Shown here piece by piece: positions 23,722 to 33,598 of a stretch of 64,000 bases of DNA. The DNA comes from Glossina fuscipes (Eukaryota; Arthropoda; Insecta; Diptera; Glossinidae), in NCBI RefSeq assembly GCF_014805625.2, contig NW_024003395.1:45097-109096 (forward strand). The letters run 5' to 3'. How positions within the stretch are numbered: position 1 is the first letter of the stretch; each line of letters starts with the position of its first letter. The notes beneath the pieces are model-generated. The model was not told the DNA's origin and did not search any database. It saw nothing but the letters and a program-made list of their open reading frames with translations. The translations under genes were made by a program, and so were the position numbers.

Positions 23722-24537
23722 TTAAAAATTAATGCAACCTTTCATATTGGTACGAATCCAATCGTTGAAGAACGAAAGACGAGCAAAAACATCGGGAAAG
23801 CCTACGCCACAAGGCACACCGAAATTGCCTACACCGACAAGAACTCCTTCGGCATTAACTAGAGGGCCGCCAGTATCGCCATGACATGCTCCCGTCGCAC
23901 TTGGTGGCTGCACACACAGATGACCTTCATCAATGTCATCTCTATTTAAGCCGTATATTTTGCGGCAATTTTCATTTGATATATAGGTAACTTCAAGTTT
24001 TTTCAATTCTACAGGGTAATCTAGACCTACACCCCAACTTCCCCAACCGGTCATTGTAAGATTTTCACCTTCTTTCAATTCATCCAATTCGGTGACGGTG
24101 ATATTTTGCGTCTTTTCATCATAAGCAATTAAAGTTGTTAACTTAATCAAAGCAATGTCGTTGTGATACAATGGTTTATCGAAATTGCAGTGAAATATAA
24201 CGTCCTCGACTTCGTATTGCCAGGCTTCGCCATCCCAAATGTTTGTACTGGTGACTACTTTCACGTTATTCTTTTGCAAACCAGCCACACAACTAGCCGC
24301 CGTAATGACATATTGATCGGCTATTATCGCTCCACCGCAAAAATGATTACCATATTGATTTTGTAGTGAGACTTGCCATGGAGCGAAAGCCTCAGGAGCG
24401 ATTTCACCGCCTACAATGAGTGTTTCCTCCGATAATTGCTTTCTTTCTATTTCTTGCGCCCTGCGATTATATAGAGCTACACTAGAAGTAGCAAAGATTG
24501 TTAAAAGGCTTAAAGCGATTAAAATGAAAAACTTCAT
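23722..24537 (-). CDS. Catalytically dead serine protease homologue SP3 (pseudoprotease)
   Basis: Intact 271-residue secreted S1A fold, no frame lesion, strong leader (residues 1-21, MKFFILIALSLLTIFATSS). Two of three triad residues are replaced: the TAAHC histidine is Ser82 (codon AGT) and the GDSGGP serine is Thr222 (codon ACT), while Asp127 (HNDIAL) is kept. The residue before IVGG is Leu40 (SEETL), so the usual Arg/Lys activation cleavage is also lost. The six core cysteines, the cluster-wide extra pair (Cys117, Cys268), Gly216 and Asp249 of the pocket are kept, which argues for selection on the fold. In insects such homologues act as cofactors, inhibitors or binding proteins; which applies here is not visible. 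An alternative is recent relaxation of an enzyme without time to break the frame. Confidence 0.92.
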   Translation of the reverse strand: MKFFILIALSLLTIFATSSVALYNRRAQEIERKQLSEETLIVGGEIAPEAFAPWQVSLQNQYGNHFCGGAIIADQYVITAASCVAGLQKNNVKVVTSTNIWDGEAWQYEVEDVIFHCNFDKPLYHNDIALIKLTTLIAYDEKTQNITVTELDELKEGENLTMTGWGSWGVGLDYPVELKKLEVTYISNENCRKIYGLNRDDIDEGHLCVQPPSATGACHGDTGGPLVNAEGVLVGVGNFGVPCGVGFPDVFARLSFFNDWIRTNMKGCINF

Positions 24538-24558
24538 AATTGTTTGCCAATAAAATAT

Positions 24559-24594
24559 GAACTGACGATCGTGACGGTATGATTACCTTAAATA
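24559..24594 (-). promoter_or_regulatory. TATA/Inr core promoter of SP3
   Basis: On the minus strand a perfect TCAGTTC initiator lies at 24565-24559 with A+1 at 24563, and TATTTAA starts at 24594, position -31. The 5' UTR would be 26 bases. The promoter looks fully functional, which suggests the pseudoprotease is still transcribed. Confidence 0.65.
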
Positions 24595-24599
24595 TTTTT

Positions 24600-26330
24600 G
24601 CTTATTAAATCGTGTTATCGTGTTATCATGAATGTTGAAAATATTGCTACGATATCTTAATAAATATTATTTGGATACTAATAAAATTTATTAAAGGGAA
24701 ATTGCTTTACAATTACACACAATTACACTCTTTTCGATCGGTAGGTTTTATGATGTAAAACTGAAGAAGTGAATCACTTTATCGATTGCCGCGATAATTC
24801 AAAAGGTGTAATAGTGAGTCATTTAATTGGGTCCTAAACTAATTCAAAAGTAGAAAGAAACTAAATTCGACCTGAATCCCGATCGTATGATATGTTCCTT
24901 AGCACATTACAGCTTAATAAGGGAATTGCTTTGACATCTATGTTACCAACAACATAACAACATGTTAGCACACAGCATCAGCGTAATGAAACGTATTTGA
25001 CGTAATAACTTCCAAAGGATAACAGTCTTCAGACATAATGTGACTGCTACCCGTTACATTTGCTAGATGTCTTGGAGAACGTAGCGATGTAATGGGAAGG
25101 CTGCTATGGAAAATTCTTAGAAATAAATTTAAAATTTCGAAGGCTTTGAAAGCTTGGACTCTCATCACATCATTTTGAAAGCTTAGACAGCCAAGGGATA
25201 ATTCTGTGTTGATTTTTACTTTTAAGCTGAAACCCATTGAAAGGATAATTTTTACTTTGAGTACTCCAGGTTTATGTTCTAAGGAAAGTTTTAAAGTTGA
25301 AATTGATTGGCCTGCGACGCGACCAAATCATTTCCTCTTTCTAACCGCTCATGAGGAATACACATATGATTCATAAGATATCAGTTGCGTATGTAGATTC
25401 AGCATACCTGTGCAGCTTCTTCTTGATTCAGATTAATAATCAAAACAGATTATCAATTATCACTAATAAAACCTGCTTTACGTTTTATTTATAGCCCATC
25501 CGAATGGAAATGTAGGGTATTATATGTAATGTGACTTGTCGACGTGAAAACATTCATATTTAAGCTTTACGTAACAGTATAAGTCAAGCTGCTCAAGGGT
25601 ACACAGTATAGTGTTTGGCAATTTGGAATAAGTCAAGTTCTTTATAAAGAAGAGAACTTCGATGGAAAATGGTACTGAAACGCGACGGGAAGTGAATGCG
25701 TTACGATATTCGCAACGCAGATAGCGATAAACAATCAGTAAGAAGCGCTATACAAGTATATGTAGTTAGCAATGGAGACTACCTGGAAGAAGCCTTCTTT
25801 AAAGATTTATTTTTACTCAGGCATAGGCCTGATACGTTTAAGTTTGAATAAAAACATGTAGAGCAGAATAACATTTTATTGCATATAAATACTAGTCAGA
25901 AATTTATTTGCAAAAGAAAAACCTTATGCAATCATTCAAATACTTATATGTATATATACTTACATGTATATGTACTCTGAAAGTAAACATGGGGTTCCTT
26001 CCAGTGGCAATTAGCGTAGAAGACAGCCTTTTGTTTTAGTTCATCGAATTCATGTCATTGGTGTATTTTGTCTTTTTCTAATTACGCTTTGTTGGCATTT
26101 TCTTTCAAATTTTATTTTTCTCAACCAAGACAGGAAATGACGCTCCGCTTGTTGAGGCATTCACTATTTAAGTACGTAAGTAAGGAAACCTTGTGGCCAA
26201 TCTGGCCTATAGTGATAAGAAAGGTAAGCTGATTATTTTTCAAAATCCAAATATATTTAACGGGTTTTTTTTAAATTTTCTAATTTTTCAACGAGTTCAT
26301 TGCTGTTCTCCCACTCTCTTCATCTACTAC
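24600..26330. other. Intergenic between SP3 and SP4
   Basis: No recognisable coding sequence, RNA gene or transposon; AT-rich with short TATATG runs near 25950. Confidence 0.5.
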
Positions 26331-26338
26331 TCCGGGCG

Positions 26339-26344
26339 TTTATT
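26339..26344 (-). terminator. Candidate poly(A) signal of SP4
   Basis: TTTATT on the plus strand (AATAAA on minus), about 103 bases beyond the SP4 stop codon. Confidence 0.4.
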
Positions 26345-26446
26345 TGCTTAATAAATTTACAATTATTCACTTTTTCTACCTAATTAAAAGTACTTATAAA
26401 CTATTTTGTTTAAATTGTTTTATGTTAAATATATTTAAAAAAACGT

Positions 26447-27235
26447 TTATGAACACTTTTTATTCGGGCTCATGGTTCGACGTATCCAATCTAAATAAAA
26501 ATAGGGACTGGCATGAGCATCGGGATAACCAACGGCGCATGGTTGGCCCCAGTTAACGATGCCCACCAGATAACCGTTGCTTACTAAAGGACCACCCGAA
26601 TCGCCATGACAAGCACCTTCACCGTCCCGGGTAAACGTGCACATATGGCCCACATCTAAGTCGGGATCAAAATTCAGCATCTTTTTGCAACGCTTATGCT
26701 CCACATATTTTAAATTAACTTTCATTAATATGGGCTGCGTCGCTCCCCACAAATATTCGGAACCCCAACCAGTAAGTAGAACATCATCACCATCGTTCAT
26801 GGGCTCTACAGGTAAAGGAACAATTTTGGTTTTCTCATTAAGCACAATGCTCGAGTTCAAATGCAACAAGGCTATGTCGTTATGATTTGCGGGCACATTG
26901 TAATTGCAATGTAGATGAACGTGATCTACATGATAAAAAACGCCTGGATGTGATAGATTTTGACTTCCCGTCATAATTAAGATCTGTTCAGGCTGTTTGA
27001 AGACTACACAATGTGCTGCCGTTAAAATCCATTCGGCAGCAATAATAGCACCAGCACAAGTATGACCGAATTGATTTTGTAGCGATACTTGATAAGGTGC
27101 CAATCCATCTTCAGCCACACTGCCGCCTACTACTCGATTCTGTGGAATTTGATAATTTTCAGGATATTTTATTAATTTTGCCGTAACGATTGCACTCGTA
27201 ATTAAGACTAATAATGTTAATATAGAGAACTTCAT
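26447..27235 (-). CDS. Chymotrypsin-like serine protease SP4 (S1A)
   Basis: Secreted endopeptidase, 262 residues, intronless. Leader residues 1-19; activation at Arg34 before VVGG (35-38). Triad: His75 (LTAAHC), Asp120 (HNDIAL), Ser213 (GDSGGP). Pocket: Gly207 (189), Ala208 (190), Gly230 (216), Asp239 (226). CAGAI replaces the usual CGGAI after the first disulfide cysteine. Extra cysteines Cys110 and Cys261. It is clearly the sister of SP5-SP7: it shares EEGLAPYQVS-type, NEKT.I.PLPV and SNGYLVG blocks and the tail KK-Cys, and its upstream DNA (27.8-28.4 kb) is duplicated in front of SP5 as well. So SP4 belongs to the founder unit of the later tandem array. Confidence 0.92.
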   Translation of the reverse strand: MKFSILTLLVLITSAIVTAKLIKYPENYQIPQNRVVGGSVAEDGLAPYQVSLQNQFGHTCAGAIIAAEWILTAAHCVVFKQPEQILIMTGSQNLSHPGVFYHVDHVHLHCNYNVPANHNDIALLHLNSSIVLNEKTKIVPLPVEPMNDGDDVLLTGWGSEYLWGATQPILMKVNLKYVEHKRCKKMLNFDPDLDVGHMCTFTRDGEGACHGDSGGPLVSNGYLVGIVNWGQPCAVGYPDAHASPYFYLDWIRRTMSPNKKCS

Positions 27236-27294
27236 GTTTCGCTTGCTCTTAAAGTATTAAATGAAATGGATTTTTGCAATGTCTAAAGGCATTC

Positions 27295-27302
27295 CTTTTA
27301 TA
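27295..27302 (-). promoter_or_regulatory. TATA box of SP4
   Basis: TATAAAAG on the minus strand (GCGTATAAAAGGAATG context), 60-67 bases upstream of the ATG. A GATAA core (GAAGATAATAG) lies a little further upstream near 27340-27350, a plausible gut GATA-factor site. Confidence 0.6.
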
Positions 27303-27749
27303 CGCTATTACCGATTGCATGTCATGGCTTTTACGGCACTAACGAGAAGATAATAGATTATATCGTGTGATAGCTTTCGCCTAAGAATTCCATTTAATAT
27401 TAGATTAGATTATAATTTCGATGAACATTTATAGCATTTTTTTTATACGGCGCATTATTCAAATATTCGAATATATTAATTTTATTCTTTTGTTTGCAGT
27501 TATCACGTAGTATTGTGGCACTGCAGATCCTACACACGTCTACTTCCCTTCTCTTTTATTATTATTTACTGCTTTCAAAAAGTATACATTTTTTTTATTG
27601 TGTTAGACAGGCCATCGTAGATATCTATCGCATCGTCTCCTTCTTCTAAAACAGAAGTAAGCATTTTGCAAACTTGTGATGATTGATTCATCAACAGAGG
27701 GCTCTTAACCAATTTATGCTAAAAAAGAAGAAGCCGCAGTAAACGGACG

Positions 27750-28370
27750 TGTCCTTGTCAGGCAAAAGGCAGGCAATGGACCATTCGTGTTCGACTTTAG
27801 AAAGGTGTAAAAGCGACTGTTACATCTTTTCATATATCGATCTGGTTTGCCTTAAGTTGTGTTCTATCTTCGTGTTCACAACATTTAGTATCTGTTGTCT
27901 ATTGCTAGCGATATTAACGAATTTTAATTACTTTTAGAAGGCTTTCTGATCCCATCACAGTCCTTTTTCATGTAATTTTGGTGTTATTTTATTAGGACTT
28001 CGAGACATTTTTGTTGAGTTTTTTCTTATCCTCTTTTGCTGTTACTTGTTCACATTTCTTCTCCGTTTAACAAAATTAACGTTTGATAGTTGCATACTTT
28101 TAGACATTCTTCTTTTTTCTTTTTTTTTTAATTAACACGTTTTCCAATGCTTACCAATCTGTACGCTTTAAAATGTACAAGTAACTATATGGAAGATGAA
28201 TGCATATTTTTTATACATTTATATATACAAGATTATATATTATTGGTGTCATCTGGAATTTTGTCACTTAAAGATGCTAGGCTGCGCAAGCAATGTAAGT
28301 GATCAAGAGTTGAATAAATAGTGAACGGCTCAAAAATTCCTGAAAAGCGGATTTCTTTTTTACCGAAATA
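27750..28370. repeat. Duplicated intergenic block, copy A (upstream of SP4)
   Basis: From 27800 (AGAAAGGTGTAAAAGCGA) through CGATCTGGTTTGCC, CTTTCTGATCCCATCACAG, GGACTTCGAGACATTTTTG, CTTCTCCGTTTAAC and AATTAACACGTTTTCCAATG to about 28370. The same blocks in the same order occur at 31255-31960. This intergenic homology shows that whole gene-plus-spacer units were duplicated. Confidence 0.85.
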
Positions 28371-28582
28371 ATGCTACAGAATTAGAATAGACATAAATAG
28401 ATCTCTCACACGTTAAAGGCATAGTTGATCAGTGTGATTTCAAACAAAGCAAGCCATTATTAATTTAATGACCGCATGCGGATTTATCGTTTTACGTGTA
28501 TGCAAGCGATCTCCGCTTAATACGGTACTTGTAAAGCACAATGTCGATGCAACTCGAAACACATTGCATTGATTTTCATTGC

Positions 28583-28610
28583 TATTATTATTATTATTAT
28601 TATTATTATA
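28583..28610. repeat. (ATT)n microsatellite
   Basis: Nine or so ATT units in a row, directly visible. Confidence 0.9.
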
Positions 28611-28964
28611 AATTTAGCCAGAGAATAAATTCTAAGACTAAAGTCTTAAAGCACTAGCATCTAAGGCTTTGGGCTTTTTTTGATTTACATTATTTCAAGT
28701 TTTCGTCCAATATGCTACGCAACTCTTTAACGTCCCATATGTGTAAGTTTAAATTTCCTATCACGGCTTCGACCCAGCACGGTACGAATTAACCATGTTA
28801 AGCGAAGGACGTCTGTATCTCGTAACGATATATAGATATCGTTATATATATGTATATATATATGTTTTTATGAGCCGATAGCCTGTGTTGCTAGTGCTCA
28901 ATGTCTCTTTTTTTAGTCTAAGAATTCAATTCATTAGTCTAAAATTAAAATAATAATAATAATA

Positions 28965-29340
28965 TGTTTTTATACCTACCGCCGTAAGATGTTTTTTTTT
29001 CCGTAATACATGTAACACCCAAAAGAAAGCTTCAGAGATCCTATAAAGTTTACATGTTTTTGATCAGTGTGATATTCTGAGTTGATTTCGCCATGTCTGT
29101 CCTTCTGTGTTATTGTGTGGTATGTGTTGTTCGCCCTCTCTTAGCCACAAAAATGAAGACTTCGACTTCAAATTCAGTAGAAACGTAGGAAGTCTCAGCA
29201 CGCAGCTTCGTATTGAAAATGGGCCAAATCGGTTGAAGCAGAAACGCGCTGTGGAGCGTAAGCTGAACGCAACTCCGTTCTTTTTAACGATAAATTTTGG
29301 ATTTTTGTTCATTATTCGGAAATTATAAAATTTAGAAGAC
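28965..29340 (+). repeat. Decayed dispersed repeat (TTTATACCC-type family), copy 3
   Basis: Starts TTTTTATACCTACCGCCGTAAGATG and follows the same order of motifs as the copy at 7995: a block near GATCAGTGTGATATTCTGAGTTGATTT, a CTGTCCTTCTGTG block, AGCCACAAAAATGAAG and GTATTGAAAATGGGCCAAATCGG. Its position between SP4 and SP5, absent from the SP5-SP6 and SP6-SP7 spacers, indicates insertion after or outside the later duplications. Confidence 0.6.
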
Positions 29341-29886
29341 TAAAATTTTTCCCATTGCTTTACTAGACACCTTACTCTCTAGATCCAAAATTGAATGAAT
29401 TTTATTGTTTTTCACTACCATGAGGTTTATTCATATTTATCCTAACGCAAACAAGACAGAATGTTTAAAACGATCTTGTACACACCTCGAGTAAAGATAT
29501 ATTATCTGCCTAAAAATGGGTTAGTTATAAAATTAATATGGTAAGACGCCGCGGTTAATTTTTTCTTAATAATATTAGCGATATGGGTATCAACTAAAAG
29601 AACTTGGGGAGTAGAACGCGAAAAACATAGCGGTGGGTATGCGAGATTCGGCCCCCGCCGAATATAATTTTCTCACTTGTTAACCTTCAATAATTTTATA
29701 ACTACCAATATTTTACTGCTTAAAGATATAATTTCTCTCTTCCTTCTTTTGGAGCATTATAAAAGTTGAAATTTATTTGTTAATGGGCGTAATAATCACT
29801 CTTTGGAAAACAAGGCAATTCATTATTAATGTAGAAGTCATAATTGATTGTTTTACTTCAGACAAAAAATTTAGAAAGCACATCAT

Positions 29887-29892
29887 TTTATT
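29887..29892 (-). terminator. Candidate poly(A) signal of SP5
   Basis: TTTATT on the plus strand, 37 bases beyond the SP5 stop codon. Confidence 0.45.
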
Positions 29893-29928
29893 AAACATTT
29901 TTTCTCTTTAGATCAGTTAATATTTAAA

Positions 29929-30732
29929 TCAGTCACAAATTATACGAACACGACTACACGTATTCTGATTTCTTTGCATTGTCTGATGTATCCAATCCAA
30001 ATAGAAATATGTACTGGCATGAGCATCCGGAAAGCCAAGAGCACATGGATTGGCCCAACTCACTACGCCCACTAAGTGTCCATTACTAATTAAAGGTCCA
30101 CCCGAATCACCGAAACAAGCTCCCCCGCCTTTGCGGGTGACTGTGCATATATTACCGACATCTAGCCGGGGATCGTTATCCAACAACCCTTTACAGTGTT
30201 CATATTGCACGTACTTTAAATTAATTTTCTTTAACATTGCTGGGCCGCCGCCTCCAGAACTACTAATTCCCCTCCAGCCAGTAAGTAAAACGTCATCATC
30301 ATCATCCATAGGTTGCACTGGCAAGGGGATAATTTGGGTTTTCTCGTCCATCAGAATAGCCGAGTTTAATTGCAGCAAAGCTATGTCGTTGTGCAGAAGG
30401 GGTTCATTGTAACCGCAATGTGTGTAAATGCGTTTTACATAATAATGTACACCGGGTTCCATTAAATTTTGAGTGCCCGTTTCAACTACAATGTCTTGAG
30501 GTTGCAAAAAGGCAACGCAATGGGCTGCCGTTAATATCCATTGGGCGTCGATTATCGATCCGCCGCAAATGTGACTATCTACCCATTCATATTGTATAGA
30601 TACTTGATAAGGCGCTAAGCCCTCTTCGGCTGTACTGCCACCTACGAACCGATTTCGCGAGGATCGAGAAGTTTTCGCCGCAGAAAGAGCGACGGTTGTT
30701 AAAACCAATAAACTTAAAACGAACAACTTCAT
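29929..30732 (-). CDS. Chymotrypsin-like serine protease SP5 (S1A), diverging copy
   Basis: Secreted, 267 residues, intronless. Leader residues 1-19; Arg28 precedes FVGG (29-32), where nearly all S1A enzymes have Ile or Val as the new N-terminus. Triad kept: His71, Asp116, Ser210. Pocket: Gly204 (189), Ala205 (190), Ala227 in place of Gly216, Asp236 (226). The nearly invariant LTGWG is LTGWRG (Arg154), a change close to the oxyanion-side loop around position 142. The C-terminus differs from SP6: after Cys259 it runs on to a second cysteine (RVRIICD) instead of KKCSCNA. Close sister of SP6, with long identical stretches. The combination of Phe16, Arg142 and a weakened TATA element suggests relaxed constraint or changed function, though the frame is intact. 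Confidence 0.9.
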   Translation of the reverse strand: MKLFVLSLLVLTTVALSAAKTSRSSRNRFVGGSTAEEGLAPYQVSIQYEWVDSHICGGSIIDAQWILTAAHCVAFLQPQDIVVETGTQNLMEPGVHYYVKRIYTHCGYNEPLLHNDIALLQLNSAILMDEKTQIIPLPVQPMDDDDDVLLTGWRGISSSGGGGPAMLKKINLKYVQYEHCKGLLDNDPRLDVGNICTVTRKGGGACFGDSGGPLISNGHLVGVVSWANPCALGFPDAHASTYFYLDWIHQTMQRNQNTCSRVRIICD

Positions 30733-30903
30733 GTTGAACTTACTTAGGAAGAACTAAACGAAATAAATTTTTTCTACTTTTCGCGGCACTATATTATCGA
30801 GTGAAATCATATTTAAATGCAGTATAACAGTTAATGGGGATTATGGTGGCTTACAAGCAAGGAATCGATTTATCAAATGATTAGATTATAAAATCATGGC
30901 AAA
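30733..30903 (-). promoter_or_regulatory. Upstream region of SP5 with shared GATA-containing block
   Basis: On the minus strand the conserved block GCCATGATTTTATAATC..ATTTGATAAATCGATTCC (30903-30861) carries a TGATAA core overlapping ATCGAT; the same block precedes SP6 and the pseudogene. The initiator-like TTTAGTTC is kept near the gene, but at the TATA position SP5 has GCGAAAAG (30778-30785) where SP6 has TTTAAAAAG. Gut protease genes of flies are commonly driven by GATA factors; here that is inferred from the motif only. Confidence 0.5.
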
Positions 30904-31249
30904 AAAGTTTTGTTTACATAGACATAGATATTGATAAGCAAATAATTCTAAATGGATTTCGCCATGTCATCCCGTACATCTATCGAATGCATATCTAGCT
31001 ATACGCTTCTTTCTTCATCCCCTTGTTCATTCTCTTTTTCATTCTATGCTACGTATGTTCGGGGGATCGCTTCGCCCGTTTACCGCCAATATTTGTTTGA
31101 AATGAGTTCAATTAATTGCAAAATTCTAGCGCAGGTACCTCAGGAAGTGGTAATCCGCTATCGTTCCTCTTAAGAGGAGCATAATTCTCTTCATCTTATC
31201 GAAGTTTTCTAACATCAGAAGTTATATTGAAAATGAAACGTTTTTCTGG

Positions 31250-31960
31250 TTCACTCTAGAAAGATGTAAAAGCGATTGTCAAATCTCTTAACCCTTGGGT
31301 TATGCTCTGTATAGCTTTCCGCAACATTTAGGATTCGCTTAATTAGACAGCCGCAAGCTTCGGACGAAATTGTTGAATCCTGCGGGATTTAATTCAATGA
31401 TTTCATCTCTTGTCGACAGCAATTTGTATAAGCAACTTTATGTGTCGATCTGGTTTGCCGTAAATTGTGTTCTGTCTTCGTGTTCATAACATTTAGCCTC
31501 TATTGTCTATTGCTATCGATATTAACGAATTTTAATTACTTTTAGCAAACTTTCTGATCCCATCACAGTCCTTTTTCTAATAATTTTGGTGTTATTTTAT
31601 TAGGACTTCGAGACATTTTTGTTGACTTTTTCCGTATCCTCTTTTGCTGTTACTCTTTCAAATTTCTTCTCCGTTTAACAAAATTAAGATTTGATAGTTG
31701 TAAACTTTTCCTTTTTTTTGCTTTTAATTAACACGTTTTCCAATGTTTGTCGATTTGTAGGCTTTAAACGATACGAGTAATTATGTGGTCGTATCAACCA
31801 ACAATGTGTTTTATGAAACTGCCAAGATATATAATAAATATCAGCGATAATCAATCGACTCGATATTAATCGGCTCCAAAAATTACTGAAGGAAAAGCAT
31901 TTCTTGCAAAAAAAAAAAAAAAAAAATTATGGTAAAGACTTTCGAACAACACAAGACTGT
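31250..31960. repeat. Duplicated intergenic block, copy B (upstream of SP5)
   Basis: Matches copy A at 27750-28370 over most of its length, including CGATCTGGTTTGCCGTAAATTG, TTCTGATCCCATCACAGTCC, GGACTTCGAGACATTTTTGTTGA and AACACGTTTTCCAATG. It carries an extra segment near 31310-31440 absent from copy A and an A run at 31908-31926. Confidence 0.85.
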
Positions 31961-32029
31961 TTCACTACAAACCATCCCAATGTGAAGGGATCTCACAACC
32001 AACTGATAATATTCGCATTGGGGTGCGCG

Positions 32030-32100
32030 TCATTTTCGAAAAACCGAACAAATTCCGAGCAGTTCATTTAGAACACAAACTTCAGTCGATGTCACGAACG
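32030..32100. repeat. Duplicated spacer block between SP5 and SP6
   Basis: TCGAAAAACCGAACAAATTC.GAGCAGTTCATTTAG is found again at 34563-34605 between SP6 and the pseudogene, with a matching ATG.TACGAA.G.GAAG tail. It marks the same position within each duplicated unit. Confidence 0.85.
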
Positions 32101-32737
32101 GAAGTAGGCATGACCGGTTTCAAATTTCTGCTTGATCAAGAATATTATTGATTTTTTCGAGAAACTTGTAGTACGAAAATGAAAGTGGAGCGACCAGTCA
32201 GTAACTTGGCTGGAGACATCCCGCTCTACTAAAAGTTTACTGAAGCCATGCAAACGAAAGTGAAGCGTTAGCTTGGCAGGAGACAAGCCCCTGTAGTAAA
32301 ACTTTACTGAAGTTCTTTACAGATTTTGAACACCTATTTTGAACTGAGACTAAGGACATAGGGAACTTCAGAAATAAGTCGAGTTGTATTCCACATTCAA
32401 GTTTCTTATTCGAATTTTTCTTGTAATTTTACAATCGATCAAATTGCAGACACGTGTGGGTGCTCAAATTTATGCTTCCTTAATCCCGACTATGAGATCT
32501 TAGATTGATTTAATTATGCAGCTAACGTGACATTTGTGATTGATTTAACCGAGCGGTTTTACTGGTTAAAAATATCATTTTTCTAGCTTTCTTTGAAACG
32601 TCATAAGAATTGAAATTTAATTTTGATGAGCGTAATAATAATCATTCTTTTGAAAGTAAAGCCATTCTTTATTCAACTCGCTACCAAAATATTGCAGTCT
32701 TTTTAACTCATTCCAACAAATTTAAAACATGGATCGC

Positions 32738-32743
32738 TTTATT
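32738..32743 (-). terminator. Candidate poly(A) signal of SP6
   Basis: TTTATT on the plus strand, about 50 bases beyond the SP6 stop codon; the surrounding 3' flank (32595-32745) is duplicated at 34970-35125. Confidence 0.45.
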
Positions 32744-32791
32744 CAAAAATGTCTTGTTTTTTTATTTGCATTAGTTAATGTTTAAACCCGA

Positions 32792-33580
32792 CTACGCATT
32801 GCACGAGCATTTCTTATTTCGTCGCATGGTTTGACGTATCCAATCCAAATAGAAATATGGACTAGCATGAGCATCTGGAAAGCCAAGAGCACATGGATTG
32901 GCCCAACTAACTACGCCCACTATATGTCCATTACTAACTAAAGGTCCGCCCGAATCCCCAAAACAAGCACCTTCGCCTTTCTGGGTGAACGTACATATAT
33001 TACCGACGTGTAGCCTGGGGTCATTATCAAGTAACTCTCTACAACGTTCATATTCAACGTATTTTAAATTAATTTTGTGCAATTTCGACGGACCGCCACC
33101 TCCAGCGCTGCTTAGTGCTCCCCAACCAGTAAGCACAACGTCGTCGCCATCCTCCAACGGTTGCTCGGGTAAGGGGATAATTTGGGTTTTCTTGTTGATC
33201 ACAATAGTAGAATTCAAGTGCAGCAAAGCTATGTCGTTGTGCAAAAGCTGTTGATTGTAACCGCAATGTGTGTAAATGCGTTTTACATAATAATATACAC
33301 CGGGTTCCATTAAATTTTGAGTGCCCGTTTCAACTGCAATGTCTTGAGATTGCAAGAACGCAACGCAATGGGCTGCCGTTAATATCCATTCAGCATCAAT
33401 AATGGCCCCGCCGCAAATGTGACCACCTCCCCACTCATATTGTACAGACACCTGATAAGGAGCCAAACCCTCTTCGGCTACACTGCCACCTACGATTCGA
33501 TTTCGCGAGGATCGAGAAGTTTTCGCCGTAGAAAGAGCGACGGTTGTTAAAACAAATAAACTTAAAACGAACAACTTCAT
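32792..33580 (-). CDS. Chymotrypsin-like serine protease SP6 (S1A)
   Basis: Secreted endopeptidase, 262 residues, intronless. Leader 1-19 (MKLFVLSLFVLTTVALSTA); activation at Arg28 before IVGG. Triad: His71 (TAAHC), Asp116 (HNDIAL), Ser210 (GDSGGP). Pocket: Gly204 (189), Ala205 (190), Ala227 replacing Gly216, Asp236 (226). Ala at 216 is shared with SP5 and should narrow the entrance to the pocket. Extra cysteines Cys106 and Cys258, plus Cys260 in the KKCSCNA tail. Nearly collinear with SP5; the best preserved of the three young copies, with a typical activation site, LTGWG and a TTTAAAA element at -30. Most likely a digestive enzyme of the larval or adult gut, from family and cluster context only. 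Confidence 0.93.
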   Translation of the reverse strand: MKLFVLSLFVLTTVALSTAKTSRSSRNRIVGGSVAEEGLAPYQVSVQYEWGGGHICGGAIIDAEWILTAAHCVAFLQSQDIAVETGTQNLMEPGVYYYVKRIYTHCGYNQQLLHNDIALLHLNSTIVINKKTQIIPLPEQPLEDGDDVVLTGWGALSSAGGGGPSKLHKINLKYVEYERCRELLDNDPRLHVGNICTFTQKGEGACFGDSGGPLVSNGHIVGVVSWANPCALGFPDAHASPYFYLDWIRQTMRRNKKCSCNA

Positions 33581-33598
33581 GTTGAACTTACTTAGGAA

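Noticed and set aside
33069..33266. Antisense and shifted frames over the protease genes (also 30050-30412, 32898-33254, 26637-26885)
   Set aside because: They are shadows of the S1A coding strand, follow its codon pattern and have no domain of their own.
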